Source of the DNA: Isoptericola jiangsuensis
GTDB taxonomy: Bacteria > Actinomycetota > Actinomycetes > Actinomycetales > Cellulomonadaceae
Length of the DNA: 64,000 nucleotides
NCBI RefSeq assembly: GCF_002563715.1
Contig: NZ_PDJJ01000001.1
Span: 2,790,001-2,854,000, forward strand
Direction: 5' to 3'
Both the position numbers and the translations under genes were made by a program. The notes under the pieces are model-generated. The model was not told the origin of the DNA. It was given only the letters and a program-made list of their open reading frames with translations, and made no database searches. Shown one piece after another: positions 1 through 8,920 of the stretch; the stretch's first letter is position 1; every line of letters begins with the position of its first letter.

Positions 1-495
1 GGCGAGGTCCCAGGCGGAGCCGGAGGCGTCCTGCTCCACGGCGACGATCACGGGCACGCCGCGGCCGTCGACGTACTCGCGGCGCACGAGGTGGCCCGGG
101 CCCTTGGGGGCGACCATGAGGATGTCGTGGTTCGCCTCGGGCTTGATGTAGCCGAAGCGGATGTTGAAGCCGTGGCCGAAGACGAGCGCCGCACCCTCGT
201 TGAGGTTCGGGGCGATCTGGTCGCGGTAGAGGTCGCGCTGGTTCTGGTCCGGCGCGAGGATGACGACGACGTCGGCCTCCTTGACCGCGTCGGCGACGGT
301 GAGCACGCGCAGGCCGGCGTCGGTCGCCTTGGCGGCGGACGGCGAGCCCTCGCGGAGGCCGATGCGGACGTCGACGCCGGAGTCGCGCAGGTTGAGCGCG
401 TGGGCGTGGCCCTGGCTGCCGTAACCGATGACGGCGACCTTCTTGCTCTGGATGATGGACAGGTCGGCGGCGTCCTCGTAGAACATCTCAGCCAC
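1..495 (-). CDS. ilvC: Ketol-acid reductoisomerase, partial (N-terminal part only)
   Basis: Converts acetolactate or acetohydroxybutyrate to the dihydroxy acids in valine/isoleucine synthesis, using NADPH and Mg2+; cytosolic. About 165 residues are present before the window edge cuts the gene. The N-terminal Rossmann fold shows the dinucleotide motif [17 protein letters not shown] near residue 20, then a run reading [11 protein letters not shown] and [10 protein letters not shown], all typical of the family. The start is GTG at 495, giving (M)AEMFYED; GGAG lies about 7 nt upstream, and the downstream ATG would drop conserved residues. It follows ilvN by 77 nt on the same strand and is the last visible gene of ilvBNC, so it should share the ilvB attenuator. 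The identification is secure; the C-terminal half lies outside the window. Confidence 0.97.
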   Translation of the reverse strand, partial: MAEMFYEDAADLSIIQSKKVAVIGYGSQGHAHALNLRDSGVDVRIGLREGSPSAAKATDAGLRVLTVADAVKEADVVVILAPDQNQRDLYRDQIAPNLNEGAALVFGHGFNIRFGYIKPEANHDILMVAPKGPGHLVRREYVDGRGVPVIVAVEQDASGSAWDLA

Positions 496-572
496 GGTGG
501 TGCTCCTCTTTCTTCGGTGTTCGAGCTCGGGGGTGATTCTGGCAGGCCCCGGGGGCCGGCCGTGGACGCGTC

Positions 573-1094
573 TCAGGCGCTGCGGACCCGCTCCAGCGCC
601 CGGTCGGTGATGGATCGCGACCCGCGCCCGACGGCGAGGGTCCCGGACTTGACGATCTCGCGGACGCCGTAGGGCTCGAGCGCGCCGAGCAGCGCGTCCA
701 GCTTGGCCCGGGTGCCCGTCGCCTCGATGACGACGGTGTCGGGGACGACGTCGACGACGTTCGCGCGGAACAGCTCGACGACCTCCAGCACGCCCGACCG
801 GGTGGCGGCGTCGGCCCGCACCTTGACGAGCAGCAGCTCGCGCTGCACGGACGACTCGGGGTCGAGCTCGACGATCTTGATGACGTGGATCAGCTTGTTG
901 AGCTGCTTGGTCACCTGCTCGAGCGGGTGCTCGTCGACGTCCACGACGACGGTGATGCGGGAGATCTCCTCGTGCTCGGTCGGCCCGACCGCGAGGGAGT
1001 GGATGTTGAACGCCCGGCGGGCGAACAGGCCGGCGACCCGCGTGAGCACGCCCGGCTTGTTCTCGACCAGGACGGACAGGGTGTGGCGGGACAT
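573..1094 (-). CDS. ilvN: Acetolactate synthase small (regulatory) subunit
   Basis: Regulatory subunit of acetohydroxyacid synthase; it binds the catalytic IlvB subunit, raises its activity and confers valine feedback inhibition. The 173-residue length is normal. The N-terminal ACT domain (about residues 3-78) starts [20 protein letters not shown] and continues with [15 protein letters not shown]; the second ACT-like domain covers about residues 82-165. The gene begins 3 nt after the ilvB stop, so the two are almost certainly translated from the same mRNA, and it precedes ilvC by 77 nt. Regulation is expected through the attenuator upstream of ilvB. Nothing in the sequence looks broken. Confidence 0.97.
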   Translation of the reverse strand: MSRHTLSVLVENKPGVLTRVAGLFARRAFNIHSLAVGPTEHEEISRITVVVDVDEHPLEQVTKQLNKLIHVIKIVELDPESSVQRELLLVKVRADAATRSGVLEVVELFRANVVDVVPDTVVIEATGTRAKLDALLGALEPYGVREIVKSGTLAVGRGSRSITDRALERVRSA

Positions 1095-1097
1095 GGT

Positions 1098-2921
1098 TCA
1101 GTCCTCTCGGTCCCAGGCGGGCGAGATGCCCCGCGCGTACTGGATGTCGTCGTTGCTCACGCCGGCGGCGACCATGGGCCACACCATGGCGTCGCGGGAC
1201 ACGGTGAAGTCGACGACGACCGGGACGTCGTCGATCTCGTTCGCGCGCTTGATGGCGTCGTCGACCTCGTTCGCGTGCTCGACGCGGATGCCGACGCAGC
1301 CGTAGGCGTCGGCGAGCTTGACGAAGTCGGGGACGCGCACGGTGCCGTGGCCGGTGTGCAGGTCGGTGTTGGAGTACCGCTCGTTGTAGAAGAGGGTCTG
1401 CCACTGCCGGACCATGCCGAGCGAGCTGTTGTTGACCAGCGCCACCTTGATGGGGATGTCGTTGATCGTGCAGGTGGCGAGCTCCTGGTTGGTCATCTGG
1501 AAGCAGCCGTCGCCGTCGATCGCCCAGACGGTGCGGTCGGGCTCGCCGACCTTGGCACCCATGGCCGCGGGGATGGAGTAGCCCATGGTGCCCAGGCCGC
1601 CGGAGTTGATCCAGGTGTTGGGTCGCTCGTAGCGGATGAACTGCGCGGCCCACATCTGGTGCTGGCCGACGCCGGAGACGTAGATGGCGTCGGGGCCGGC
1701 GATCTCGCCGAGGCGGGAGATGACGTGCTGGGGGGCGAGGTGGCCGTCGGCGGTGGCGCTGTAGCCGAGCGGGTAGGTCTCGCGCCACGTGTCGATCTGC
1801 CGCCACCAGGCCTCGACGTCGGGCTTGCCGACGACTCCCTGCTCGGCCTCGAGGGCGGGCAGGAGGTCGCTGATGACCTCGCGGAGGTCGCCGACGATGG
1901 GCACGTCGACGGCGCGGTTCTTGCCGATCTCGGCGGGGTCGATGTCGGCGTGCACGATCGCGGCGTGGGGGGCGAAGCTGGACAGCTTGCCGGTGACGCG
2001 GTCGTCGAAGCGGGCGCCGAGGGCGACGACGAGGTCGGCCTTCTGCAGGGCGGCGACGGCGGGGACGGTGCCGTGCATGCCGGGCATGCCGAGGTGCTGG
2101 GGGTGGGAGTCGGGCACGGCGCCGCGGGCCATGAGGGTGGTGACGACGGCGGCGCCCGACAGGTCGACGAGCTTGCGCAGGACGGGGGCCGCGCCGGCGC
2201 GGATGACGCCGCCGCCGACGTACAGCACGGGGCGCCGGGCGGAGGCCAGCAGCTTGGCGGCCTCGCGGATCTGCTTGGCGTGCGGCTTGGTCACGGGGTG
2301 GTAGCCGGGCAGCGACAGCTCCTGCGGCCAGGAGAACGTGGTGCTGGCCTGCATGGCGGACTTCGCGATGTCGACGAGCACGGGGCCGGGCCGGCCGGTG
2401 GAGGCGATGTGGAACGCCTCGGCGATGGTGCGCGGGATCTCGGCGGGGTCGGTCACCAGGTAGGAGTGCTTGGTGATCGGCATCGTGATGCCGACGATGT
2501 CGGCCTCCTGGAAGCCGTCGGTGCCGATGAGGGACTCGCCGACCTGGCCGGTGATGGCGACCATGGGGATGGAGTCCATGTTGGCGTCCGCGATGGGCGT
2601 CACGAGGTTGGTGGCGCCGGGGCCGGAGGTCGCCATGGTGACGCCGACGCGGCCGGTCGCGTGGGCGTAGCCGGACGCGGCGTGGCCGCCGCCCTGCTCG
2701 TGGCGGACGAGGATGTGCCGGACCGACTTCGAGTCCATCAGGGGGTCGTACGTGGGCAGGATCGCGCCGCCGGGGATGCCGAAGACGGTGTCGACGCCGA
2801 CGGACTCGAGGGAGCGGACGATCGACTCCGCGCCGGTGACGGGCTCGCCCACGGACTGCTCGACACCGCGCGGTGCGGTGCGCGCTGCCACCTGGGCTGG
2901 TGTCGGGTTCGGCTGACCCAT
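1098..2921 (-). CDS. ilvB: Acetolactate synthase large (catalytic) subunit
   Basis: Thiamine-diphosphate enzyme that condenses pyruvate with pyruvate or 2-ketobutyrate, the first common step of branched-chain amino acid synthesis. The 607 residues contain the Pyr domain with the catalytic Glu in [15 protein letters not shown] (about residue 75), a central FAD-type domain, and the PP domain with the ThDP/Mg motif [15 protein letters not shown] followed by NN. I chose the ATG at 2921 (MGQPNP) because AGGAG sits about 5 nt upstream; an in-frame ATG 48 nt further upstream has no ribosome site and falls next to the attenuator. First structural gene of ilvBNC, with a leader peptide and terminator hairpin upstream. 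Confidence 0.97.
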   Translation of the reverse strand: MGQPNPTPAQVAARTAPRGVEQSVGEPVTGAESIVRSLESVGVDTVFGIPGGAILPTYDPLMDSKSVRHILVRHEQGGGHAASGYAHATGRVGVTMATSGPGATNLVTPIADANMDSIPMVAITGQVGESLIGTDGFQEADIVGITMPITKHSYLVTDPAEIPRTIAEAFHIASTGRPGPVLVDIAKSAMQASTTFSWPQELSLPGYHPVTKPHAKQIREAAKLLASARRPVLYVGGGVIRAGAAPVLRKLVDLSGAAVVTTLMARGAVPDSHPQHLGMPGMHGTVPAVAALQKADLVVALGARFDDRVTGKLSSFAPHAAIVHADIDPAEIGKNRAVDVPIVGDLREVISDLLPALEAEQGVVGKPDVEAWWRQIDTWRETYPLGYSATADGHLAPQHVISRLGEIAGPDAIYVSGVGQHQMWAAQFIRYERPNTWINSGGLGTMGYSIPAAMGAKVGEPDRTVWAIDGDGCFQMTNQELATCTINDIPIKVALVNNSSLGMVRQWQTLFYNERYSNTDLHTGHGTVRVPDFVKLADAYGCVGIRVEHANEVDDAIKRANEIDDVPVVVDFTVSRDAMVWPMVAAGVSNDDIQYARGISPAWDRED

Positions 2922-2971
2922 CGGTCTCTCCTGCCGCTCGATCTGGCGTCTGGGGGTGGTTCGGTGCAATG

Positions 2972-3016
2972 AAAAACCCCTCGGTCCCGGATGCTGCTGC
3001 GGGGACTGACGAGGGG
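2972..3016 (-). terminator. Attenuator (intrinsic terminator) of the ilvBNC leader
   Basis: On the minus strand CCCCTCG (3016-3010) pairs with CGAGGGG (2983-2977), extended by an imperfect inner GTCCC/GGGAC pairing, and is followed immediately by TTTTT (2976-2972). It lies 33 nt after the stop of the leader peptide and about 50 nt before ilvB. This is the layout of a ribosome-controlled attenuator: stalling at the Ile/Leu/Val codons should prevent the terminator from forming. The stem and U-tract are visible directly; the competing antiterminator pairing was not computed. Confidence 0.88.
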
Positions 3017-3048
3017 TGAGCGCGCTGACGAAGCCCGGTGCGGTGGCC

Positions 3049-3093
3049 TCAGCCGGCGCGCCCTGGAAGTACTACGAGAATGATCGTCTGCAC
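3049..3093 (-). CDS. ilvB leader peptide (branched-chain attenuation peptide)
   Basis: A 14-codon ORF reading (M)[13 protein letters not shown], ending in TGA at 3049. Six consecutive codons specify Ile-Ile-Leu-Val-Val-Leu, exactly the three end products of the pathway. GTA (twice), CTT and ATT are codons that are otherwise rare in this high-GC genome. Start choice: GTG at 3093 lies 7 nt after a TAACGT -10 box, so the mRNA probably begins at this codon (leaderless). An in-frame GTG at 3102 would give a 17-residue version (MRH added) but overlaps the -10 box. No Shine-Dalgarno sequence is present. The attenuator follows 33 nt downstream. Leader peptides of this type are known for ilvB in Corynebacterium and other actinobacteria. 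Confidence 0.9.
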   Translation of the reverse strand: MQTIILVVLPGRAG

Positions 3094-3100
3094 GTGACGC

Positions 3101-3129
3101 ACGTTACGCCGTCGTCGCGCCGATGTCAC
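3101..3129 (-). promoter_or_regulatory. ilvBNC promoter
   Basis: On the minus strand -35 GTGACA (3129-3124; 5 of 6 matches to TTGACA), a 17-nt spacer, and -10 TAACGT (3106-3101). The predicted transcription start falls on or next to the GTG at 3093 of the leader peptide. Confidence 0.7.
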
Positions 3130-3143
3130 GTTGCGGTTCGATC

Positions 3144-3160
3144 GTCCCAGATGATGGGAC
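3144..3160. other. Inverted repeat upstream of the ilv promoter
   Basis: GTCCCA-N5-TGGGAC, a perfect 6-bp inverted repeat, 15 bp upstream of the ilv -35 box and 22 bp after the stop of the ABC permease gene. It could be an operator for the ilv promoter or a weak terminator for the exporter genes; there is no U-tract on the minus strand, which favours a binding site. Role unproven. Confidence 0.4.
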
Positions 3161-3182
3161 ACCGGCACGCCGACCTGCGGAC

Positions 3183-4274
3183 TCAGGAGACGTCGCGGCG
3201 ACGGAACACCAGGAGCGCGACGATACCGAGCACCACGGCCAGGCCCAGCAGGTACAGGCCGCCCTGGCCCTGGGTCACGGCCCGCTCCACCCACTCCTGG
3301 TAGGGCACGCCGTCCGTCCCGGTCCGCACCACGGTGACGCCGTACGTGGCCCCGCCCCGCAGCCAGGCGTCGATGTTGGTCCCCGGCATCCAGCGCTGGA
3401 GCTCGGTCGTGCCGACGAACAGCGCCGAGGTGACCCACACCGCCCCCGCGGCGACGCCGATCGCGGCCGCCGCGTGACGCAGCAGCACACCCAGCGCGAC
3501 GCCGATCACCCCGGCGAGCGCGCCCGCCACGGCGAGCCGGCCCGTGAACGTCGCCACCTCGGTCCAGGCCGCGGCGGTCGCCTCGCCCACCGTCCCGAAG
3601 GCCGCGTGGACGACGTACAGCCCGCCGACCACGACCACCCACCCCGCCAGCACGACGGGCAGGACGCCGACGGCGACCGCGAGCGTCTTCGACAGGAACA
3701 CGGGGCGGCGGCGCGGCTCGAACGTCAGCCACATGCCGAGCGAGCCGGCGCCGATCTCCGCGGTGACGAAGCTGACGCCGACGACGAGGGCGAGCACGAG
3801 CAGGAACCAGGTCGCCGGGACCGTGCCGGGCAGCCCGGACCACCCGTGCCAGAACGAGCCCTGGATCTCGGCGACCCGGGGGTCGGTCCCCTCGGTGCCG
3901 TCGACGCCGTCGGAGACCGCCTCGGTCATCCAGGCCCGGTCGGCGTCGTCGGGGAAGTAGTCGACGGTCGGGGGCAGGTAGTTCTCGAGGCGGGGTGCCA
4001 TGTCCTCGCAGCGGTAGTCGGCGGCCGGGTCGGGGTCGTCGGCCTGCTCCGCCTCGCACTGGGCGACCTGCTCCGCGCCCGACTCCTCCCACCACTCGAG
4101 CTCCTGGGCGTAGTAGCCCTCCGCCTCCGCGATCTCGGCGTCGGTCGGGGGCTGGGCGCTCCCGACGCCGAGGGCGACCGTGATGCCGCCGACCACGACG
4201 GCGAGGAGCGCGACGCCCCACGTCACGCGCCGCCACCACAGGCGGCGCAGCTCGACCCGGAACAGCCGCATCAT
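3183..4274 (-). CDS. ABC-2 type exporter, membrane (permease) subunit
   Basis: A 363-residue integral membrane protein of a two-gene ABC exporter. The start MMRLFRVELRRLWWRRVTWG puts a positively charged cytoplasmic segment before the first helix (about residues 18-38). An unusually long, acidic outer segment of about 110 residues with two Cys follows, then roughly five hydrophobic helices to the C-terminus, which ends in RRRDVS. The ATPase gene stops inside its start codons (ATGATGA; ATG at 4274 or 4271), so the two are translationally coupled. Its substrate cannot be told from sequence; antibiotic, lipid or peptide export are all possible. Confidence 0.85.
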   Translation of the reverse strand: MMRLFRVELRRLWWRRVTWGVALLAVVVGGITVALGVGSAQPPTDAEIAEAEGYYAQELEWWEESGAEQVAQCEAEQADDPDPAADYRCEDMAPRLENYLPPTVDYFPDDADRAWMTEAVSDGVDGTEGTDPRVAEIQGSFWHGWSGLPGTVPATWFLLVLALVVGVSFVTAEIGAGSLGMWLTFEPRRRPVFLSKTLAVAVGVLPVVLAGWVVVVGGLYVVHAAFGTVGEATAAAWTEVATFTGRLAVAGALAGVIGVALGVLLRHAAAAIGVAAGAVWVTSALFVGTTELQRWMPGTNIDAWLRGGATYGVTVVRTGTDGVPYQEWVERAVTQGQGGLYLLGLAVVLGIVALLVFRRRDVS

Positions 4275-5329
4275 GCCCGCACCTCGTCCGTGCTCTCGTC
4301 GCTCGTCCCGGCGTCGGCCGCCGTGCCGTCCGGTCCCCCGTGCCGGGCGGTCCGGCCGCCCCCGCCCCACAGCCGGCGCTCGGACCGGTGGGACGTCCCG
4401 CCGGGGACGTCGTGCTGGGTGAGACCGAGGAACACCTGCTCCAGGTCGGGGCGGCGCACGACGATCTCGCTCGCCCACACGCCCTGCTCGCCGAGCAGGC
4501 GGTTGAGCGCGGCGGCGTCGGTCGCGCCGTCGACGACGAGCGCGCCGTCCTCGCTGCGCACGACGTGCCCCGCCGTGACGAGGACCCGCTCGGCGGTCCC
4601 GACGTCGTCGGGCGCGACCCGCACCAGGACGGACGCGCCGGTGGCCTCGCCGAGGAGGTCCGCGACCCGCCCGGACGCGACGAGGCGTCCGCGGGTGACG
4701 ATGGAGACGGTGTCGGCGACCTGCTCGACCTCGGCGAGGATGTGGCTGGACACCAGGACGGTCTTGCCCTGGTCGCCGAGCGAGCGCATGGTCTCGCGGA
4801 TCTCGTGGATGCCCGCGGGGTCGAGCCCGTTCGTGGGCTCGTCGAAGATCAGCAGGTCCGGGTCCTTGAGCAGGGTCGCGGCGATGGCGAGCCGCTGCTT
4901 CATGCCGAGCGAGTAGGTGCGGTAGCGGTCGCGGGACCGACCGGCCAGGCCCACCTGCTCGATGACCTCGTCGACACGGGTCCGGGGTGCGCCGATCCCG
5001 TCGGCGAGCAGCACGAGGTTGCGGCGGGCGCTGAAGGCGGGGAAGAACTTCGGGCTCTCGACGATCGCGCCGACGCGGGCGACGACGTCGGGCAGGTGAC
5101 GCGGCACCTCGACGCCGAACACGGACGCGGTGCCGCTGTCCGGGCGCACCAGGCCGAGCAGCATGCGGATGGTGGTCGTCTTGCCGGAGCCGTTGGGCCC
5201 GAGGAAACCGTGCACGCCGCCCACGGGGACGGCCAGGTCGAGGCTCTCGACGCCGACGGTGCGACCGCGCACGGTGCGGTACGTCTTGCGCAGGCCGTGC
5301 GTCTCGATCGCGAGGTCAGGGACCGCCAC
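4271..5329 (-). CDS. ABC exporter, ATP-binding subunit
   Basis: The 352-residue nucleotide-binding subunit of the exporter. Walker A is GPNGSGKTTT (about residue 50), the signature YSLGMKQRL (about 145), and Walker B LLIFDEPTNGLDP (about 165), followed by the H-loop Ser-Ser-His. A C-terminal extension of about 100 residues matches ATPases of drug or bacitracin exporter type (CcmA-like); its last 50 residues are low-complexity and charged. The start is GTG at 5329, preceded by GGAGGAGG; earlier in-frame starts lack a ribosome site. It overlaps the permease gene at its 3' end. Substrate unknown. Confidence 0.9.
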   Translation of the reverse strand: MAVPDLAIETHGLRKTYRTVRGRTVGVESLDLAVPVGGVHGFLGPNGSGKTTTIRMLLGLVRPDSGTASVFGVEVPRHLPDVVARVGAIVESPKFFPAFSARRNLVLLADGIGAPRTRVDEVIEQVGLAGRSRDRYRTYSLGMKQRLAIAATLLKDPDLLIFDEPTNGLDPAGIHEIRETMRSLGDQGKTVLVSSHILAEVEQVADTVSIVTRGRLVASGRVADLLGEATGASVLVRVAPDDVGTAERVLVTAGHVVRSEDGALVVDGATDAAALNRLLGEQGVWASEIVVRRPDLEQVFLGLTQHDVPGGTSHRSERRLWGGGGRTARHGGPDGTAADAGTSDESTDEVRA

Positions 5330-5507
5330 CGCTCCTCCTCCGTGGCCGCCCGGCGACCTCCGCTCGCCGCGACGCCGCGGCACTGCCCGCACAGTAGGGC
5401 ATGGACGCACGCGGCGGAAGGACCGCCCGCAGGGTGTCGAGGGCGCTGGTCAGCCACGACGCCACCGGCCGCGGAGCTGCCACCGCCCGGGCAGCCCGGC
5501 GGGCGGG

Positions 5508-5822
5508 CTACGCGTCCGGGTCGAGGGGCACGTCCAGCTCGCGGGCCGCGGCGGAGACGCGCGCCGCGAGCGCCGCGTCGCGCTCGCTCAGCCCGCCGAC
5601 GTCGTGGGACGTGATCCGCACGGTGACGGTCGGGTAGCGCAGGTCGACGTCGGGGTGGTGGTCCGCGGCGTCGGCGAGCTCGCCGATCGCGTCGACGAGC
5701 TGGACGCCGGCGGCGAAGGAGCCGGTCGCGAACACGGCGCGGGCGGCGTCGTCGACCACCCGCCAGCCCTCCACGCCGTCGTGGCGGCCGAACTCCTCGG
5801 CGGTGATCCTGTCGTCGGTCAT
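5508..5822 (-). CDS. 4a-hydroxytetrahydrobiopterin dehydratase (PCD/DCoH family)
   Basis: A 104-residue protein of the pterin-4a-carbinolamine dehydratase family, which dehydrates 4a-hydroxytetrahydropterin. The family signature is clear: ADHHPDVDLRYPTVTVRITSHDVGGLS, containing the active-site His-His pair and the downstream His. Length matches the family (about 100). The start ATG at 5822 has GGAGG about 6 nt upstream; an upstream in-frame start lacks one. No aromatic amino acid hydroxylase is visible nearby, so the role may be in molybdopterin or general pterin metabolism. It lies downstream of the FMN-oxidase-like gene on the same strand, 87 nt apart. Confidence 0.9.
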   Translation of the reverse strand: MTDDRITAEEFGRHDGVEGWRVVDDAARAVFATGSFAAGVQLVDAIGELADAADHHPDVDLRYPTVTVRITSHDVGGLSERDAALAARVSAAARELDVPLDPDA

Positions 5823-5909
5823 GACGCCTCCTCGGGTCCTGTCCCCCACGATGCCTCGTCGGCGGCGGTCCCGCGCCCCGGGGTCACCCGCCGGCGGTGC
5901 ACGCGGACG

Positions 5910-6488
5910 TCACCGCGGTGCGGGGTCCGTGGGCAGCGGGTCGTCGTCGAAGGCGGGCAGCCCGTCGATGCTGGTGCGGTTCTTGAGCCGCCGGTAGTCG
6001 GCCTGTCCGTCGGCGCCCTTGCGCTCCATGAACGGCTGGAGCAGGTCCCGCTCGCCGGCGTGCTCCAGGAGCGGGACGCCGTACCCGCAGGAGTCGGACA
6101 CGCGCTCCACGTGGACGACGATCACCGCCCGCGCGCCGCGCAGGTCGTCGAACCGGGCGGCCCAGGCGTCGAAGTCGGCGTCGTAGAGGCTCACGACGCG
6201 GCCGCGGCCGTGCAGGCGCACGATGTTCGGCGGCCCGGTGAACGCGCAGAACATCACGGTGATCCGGCCGTTCTCGCGCAGGTGGGCGATGGTCTCGGCG
6301 CCGGACGCGGTGATGTCGAGCCAGGCGACGGTGCGCTCGTCGACGACGGTGAACGTCCCGTCGATGCCCTTCGGCGAGAGGTTGACCCGGCCGTCGGCGG
6401 CGAGCGGCGCCGTCGCCACGAAGAACACGTGCTGCGCCTGGATGAACGTGCGCAGCCGGTCGTCGATCTGCTCGTGGACCTTTCCCAT
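5910..6488 (-). CDS. Pyridoxamine 5'-phosphate oxidase family (flavin split-barrel) protein
   Basis: A 192-residue protein. Residues 15-60 (FFVATAPLAADGRVNLSPKG) and 85-120 (MFCAFTGPPNIVRLHGRGRV) match the FMN-binding split barrel of the PNPOx-like family, the subgroup annotated only as a general stress or oxidoreductase protein rather than true PdxH. The likely cofactor is FMN or F420; the substrate is unknown. The start ATG at 6488 gives MGKVHEQIDDRL, the usual N-terminus for this subgroup. It follows ilvD by 53 nt on the same strand and may be co-transcribed. Confidence 0.82.
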   Translation of the reverse strand: MGKVHEQIDDRLRTFIQAQHVFFVATAPLAADGRVNLSPKGIDGTFTVVDERTVAWLDITASGAETIAHLRENGRITVMFCAFTGPPNIVRLHGRGRVVSLYDADFDAWAARFDDLRGARAVIVVHVERVSDSCGYGVPLLEHAGERDLLQPFMERKGADGQADYRRLKNRTSIDGLPAFDDDPLPTDPAPR

Positions 6489-6541
6489 GCCGCGATGCTC
6501 GCAGGACCGCGGGCGGCGGCACCAGGGGTTCCAGGTGCTGG

Positions 6542-8257
6542 TCAGCCGAGGACGGCGCCCCGCGACGCGGACCCGACGAGCTTGGTGTACTTGGCGAGGA
6601 CGCCCCGCGTGTAGCGGGGCGGCAGCGGCTCCCAGCCGGCGCGCCGGGCGGCGAGCTCCGCCTCGTCGACGAGGAGGTCGAGCCGCTTCTCCGCGACGTC
6701 GAGCCGGATGCGGTCGCCGTCGCGGACGAACGCGACGGGTCCGCCGTCCACGGCCTCGGGCGCCATGTGCCCGACGCACAGGCCGGTGGTGCCGCCGGAG
6801 AACCGGCCGTCGGTGACGAGCAGGACGTCCTTGCCGAGCCCGGCGCCCTTGATCGCGCCGGTGATGGCGAGCATCTCGCGCATGCCCGGGCCGCCCTTGG
6901 GTCCCTCGTAGCGGATGACGACGACGTCCCCGGCGACGATCGTGCCGTCCTCCAGCGCGTCGAGGGCCGCGCGCTCGCGCTCGAACACGCGGGCGGTGCC
7001 CTCGAACACGTCGGAGTCGAACCCGGCGGACTTCACGACGGCACCGTCGGGGGCGAGCGACCCGTGCAGGATCGTGATGCCGCCGGTGGGGTGGATGGGC
7101 CGGTCGAGCGCCCGCAGGATCTTGCCGTCGGGATCGGGCGGCGCGACGTCCGCGAGGTTCTCGGCCACGGTGCGGCCGGTGACGGTCAGCGCGTCGCCGT
7201 GCAGCAGCCCGGCGTCCAGCAGCGCCTTCATGACGACGGGCACTCCCCCGATGCGGTCGACGTCGTTCATGACGTACCGGCCGAACGGCTTGAGGTCGCC
7301 CAGGTGCGGGACCTTGTCGGCGACGCGCGAGAAGTCGTCCAGGGTGAGCTCGACCTCGGCCTCGTGCGCGATGGCGAGCAGGTGCAGCACGGCGTTGGTG
7401 GAGCCGCCGAACGCCATCACGACGGCGATGGCGTTCTCGAACGCCTCCTTGGTCATGACGTCACGCGCCGTGATGCCGCGGCGCAGGAGCTCGACGACGG
7501 CCTCGCCGGAGCGGACGGCGAACATGTCGCGACGCCGGTCGGCCGACGGCGGCGCCGCGGATCCGGGCAGCGACATCCCCATCGCCTCGGCGACCGACGC
7601 CATCGTGTTCGCCGTGTACATGCCGCCGCACGCGCCCTCGCCGGGGCAGATCGCCCGCTCGATGCGGTCCACGTCCTCGCGGCTCATCAGCCCCCGGGCG
7701 CACGCGCCGACGGCCTCGAACGCGTCGATGAGGGTGACGTCCTTCTCCGTGCCGTCGGACAGCTTCACCCAGCCCGGCATGATCGACCCGGCGTAGAGGA
7801 ACACGCTCGCCAGGTCGAGGCGCGCCGCGGCCATGAGCATCCCCGGCAGGGACTTGTCGCAGCCCGCGAGCAGCACCGACCCGTCGAGCCTCTCGGCCTG
7901 CATCACCGTCTCGACGGAGTCGGCGATGACGTCGCGGCTCACCAGCGAGAAGTGCATCCCCTCGTGGCCCATCGAGATGCCGTCCGAGACGGAGATCGTG
8001 CCGAACTGCAGCGGGTACCCGCCGCCGGCGTGCACCCCGTTCTTCACGCCCGCCGCCAACCGGTCCAGCGACAGGTTGCACGGCGTGATCTCGTTCCACG
8101 AGCTCGCGACCCCGATCTGCGGTTTCGCGAAGTCGGCGTCCCCCATCCCGACGGCGCGCAGCATCCCGCGGGCGGCCGTCGCCTCCAGCCCGTCGGTGAC
8201 CTGACGGGAGCGCGGCTTGAGGTCCGGTGTCGTCGGTGCGGAGGCGTCGGAGGTCAT
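6542..8257 (-). CDS. ilvD: Dihydroxy-acid dehydratase, short ([2Fe-2S]-like) type
   Basis: Dehydrates 2,3-dihydroxy-3-methyl acids to 2-keto acids, the third step in valine/isoleucine synthesis. It has 571 residues. Cluster-ligand motifs are AGCDKSLPG (about residue 130) and [16 protein letters not shown] (about 200), the pattern of the shorter mycobacterial/plant class, which carries an oxygen-tolerant [2Fe-2S] cluster. The substrate/Mg loop [11 protein letters not shown] and the C-terminal TDGRFSGGT are present. The start ATG at 8257 is 6 nt from a TAGCCT -10 box, so the transcript is probably leaderless. A second, clearly different ilvD lies 1.2 kb upstream on the same strand. Confidence 0.96.
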   Translation of the reverse strand: MTSDASAPTTPDLKPRSRQVTDGLEATAARGMLRAVGMGDADFAKPQIGVASSWNEITPCNLSLDRLAAGVKNGVHAGGGYPLQFGTISVSDGISMGHEGMHFSLVSRDVIADSVETVMQAERLDGSVLLAGCDKSLPGMLMAAARLDLASVFLYAGSIMPGWVKLSDGTEKDVTLIDAFEAVGACARGLMSREDVDRIERAICPGEGACGGMYTANTMASVAEAMGMSLPGSAAPPSADRRRDMFAVRSGEAVVELLRRGITARDVMTKEAFENAIAVVMAFGGSTNAVLHLLAIAHEAEVELTLDDFSRVADKVPHLGDLKPFGRYVMNDVDRIGGVPVVMKALLDAGLLHGDALTVTGRTVAENLADVAPPDPDGKILRALDRPIHPTGGITILHGSLAPDGAVVKSAGFDSDVFEGTARVFERERAALDALEDGTIVAGDVVVIRYEGPKGGPGMREMLAITGAIKGAGLGKDVLLVTDGRFSGGTTGLCVGHMAPEAVDGGPVAFVRDGDRIRLDVAEKRLDLLVDEAELAARRAGWEPLPPRYTRGVLAKYTKLVGSASRGAVLG

Positions 8258-8263
8258 CCCGCC

Positions 8264-8269
8264 AGGCTA
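8264..8269 (-). promoter_or_regulatory. -10 box of ilvD (leaderless)
   Basis: TAGCCT on the minus strand, 6 nt before the ATG at 8257, with no Shine-Dalgarno between. No convincing -35 box is seen. Confidence 0.55.
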
Positions 8270-8326
8270 GGTCCGACGGCCCGGCCCGGCTCGGTGGATC
8301 ACCTGTCGCCGCACTGTTCGCGCCGC

Positions 8327-8332
8327 TATCGT
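8327..8332 (+). promoter_or_regulatory. -10 box of the Uma2 gene (leaderless)
   Basis: TATCGT exactly 6 nt before the ATG at 8339; no ribosome site lies between. It forms a divergent promoter region with ilvD. Confidence 0.5.
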
Positions 8333-8338
8333 GGTCGT

Positions 8339-8920
8339 ATGACCACGCTGCCCGACTGGATGCGCCCTCCGCGCCCGGAGGGCTGGCTCGCGGACGACCT
8401 GGACGACCTGCACGAGGCGCCGCGCCACACCGAGCTCATCGACGGAACCCTCGTCTTCATGATGTCGCCGCAACGACGCTGGCACTCGATCGTCATCTTC
8501 TCGCTCCGACGCCTTCTCGACGAGCAGGCTCCGGAAGACCTGCTCGTCGACAGCGAGATGACGGTCCGTCTCGACGACCACAACCGGCCGGAGCCCGACG
8601 TCCTCGTCGCGACACGTCCTGTCGCCCCGGACGCGACCTGGTACCCCGTCGACTCCGTCGTGCTCGCGGTCGAGGTCGTCTCCCCCGAGTCCGCGCACCG
8701 AGACCGGACCGTGAAGATGCACAAGTACGCGGAGGCAGGCATCCGCCACTTCTGGCGGATCGAGAACGAGGACGGGTTCGCGTCGACGGCGGTCCACGTC
8801 TACGAGCTCGACGACGCCACGCGCACGTACGTCCCGGTGACGATCGCCCGCTCGGACCTCGAGCTCGACCGGCCGTTCCCGATCCGGATCGACGTGCGGG
8901 CTCTCTACCCGGAGCAGTAG
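8339..8920 (+). CDS. Uma2 family (DUF820) PD-(D/E)XK nuclease-like protein
   Basis: A 193-residue protein with the Uma2 layout: an N-terminal YxxL/ELIDG-type segment (RHTELIDGTLVFM), then RPEPDVLV (about residue 82), then VVLAVEVVSPESAHRDRTVKMHKYAEAGI (about 103-132), which holds the Asp, the Glu-Val and the Lys of the restriction-like active site. Family members are predicted endonucleases of unknown role, abundant in cyanobacteria and actinobacteria. It stands alone, with a predicted leaderless promoter, and its last 16 nt overlap the end of the convergent GNAT gene. Confidence 0.85.
   Translation: MTTLPDWMRPPRPEGWLADDLDDLHEAPRHTELIDGTLVFMMSPQRRWHSIVIFSLRRLLDEQAPEDLLVDSEMTVRLDDHNRPEPDVLVATRPVAPDATWYPVDSVVLAVEVVSPESAHRDRTVKMHKYAEAGIRHFWRIENEDGFASTAVHVYELDDATRTYVPVTIARSDLELDRPFPIRIDVRALYPEQ

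Noticed and set aside
885-2972. Long plus-strand open frame opposite ilvN and ilvB
   Set aside because: Its product is a repetitive Gly/Asp/Val/Arg-rich string with no domain, and it is exactly antisense to recognised ilv genes; it arises from the GC-rich third positions.
5401-5507. Small plus-strand gene between the ABC ATPase and the pterin dehydratase
   Set aside because: The frame runs into antisense of the dehydratase gene; no ribosome site, promoter or recognisable sequence.
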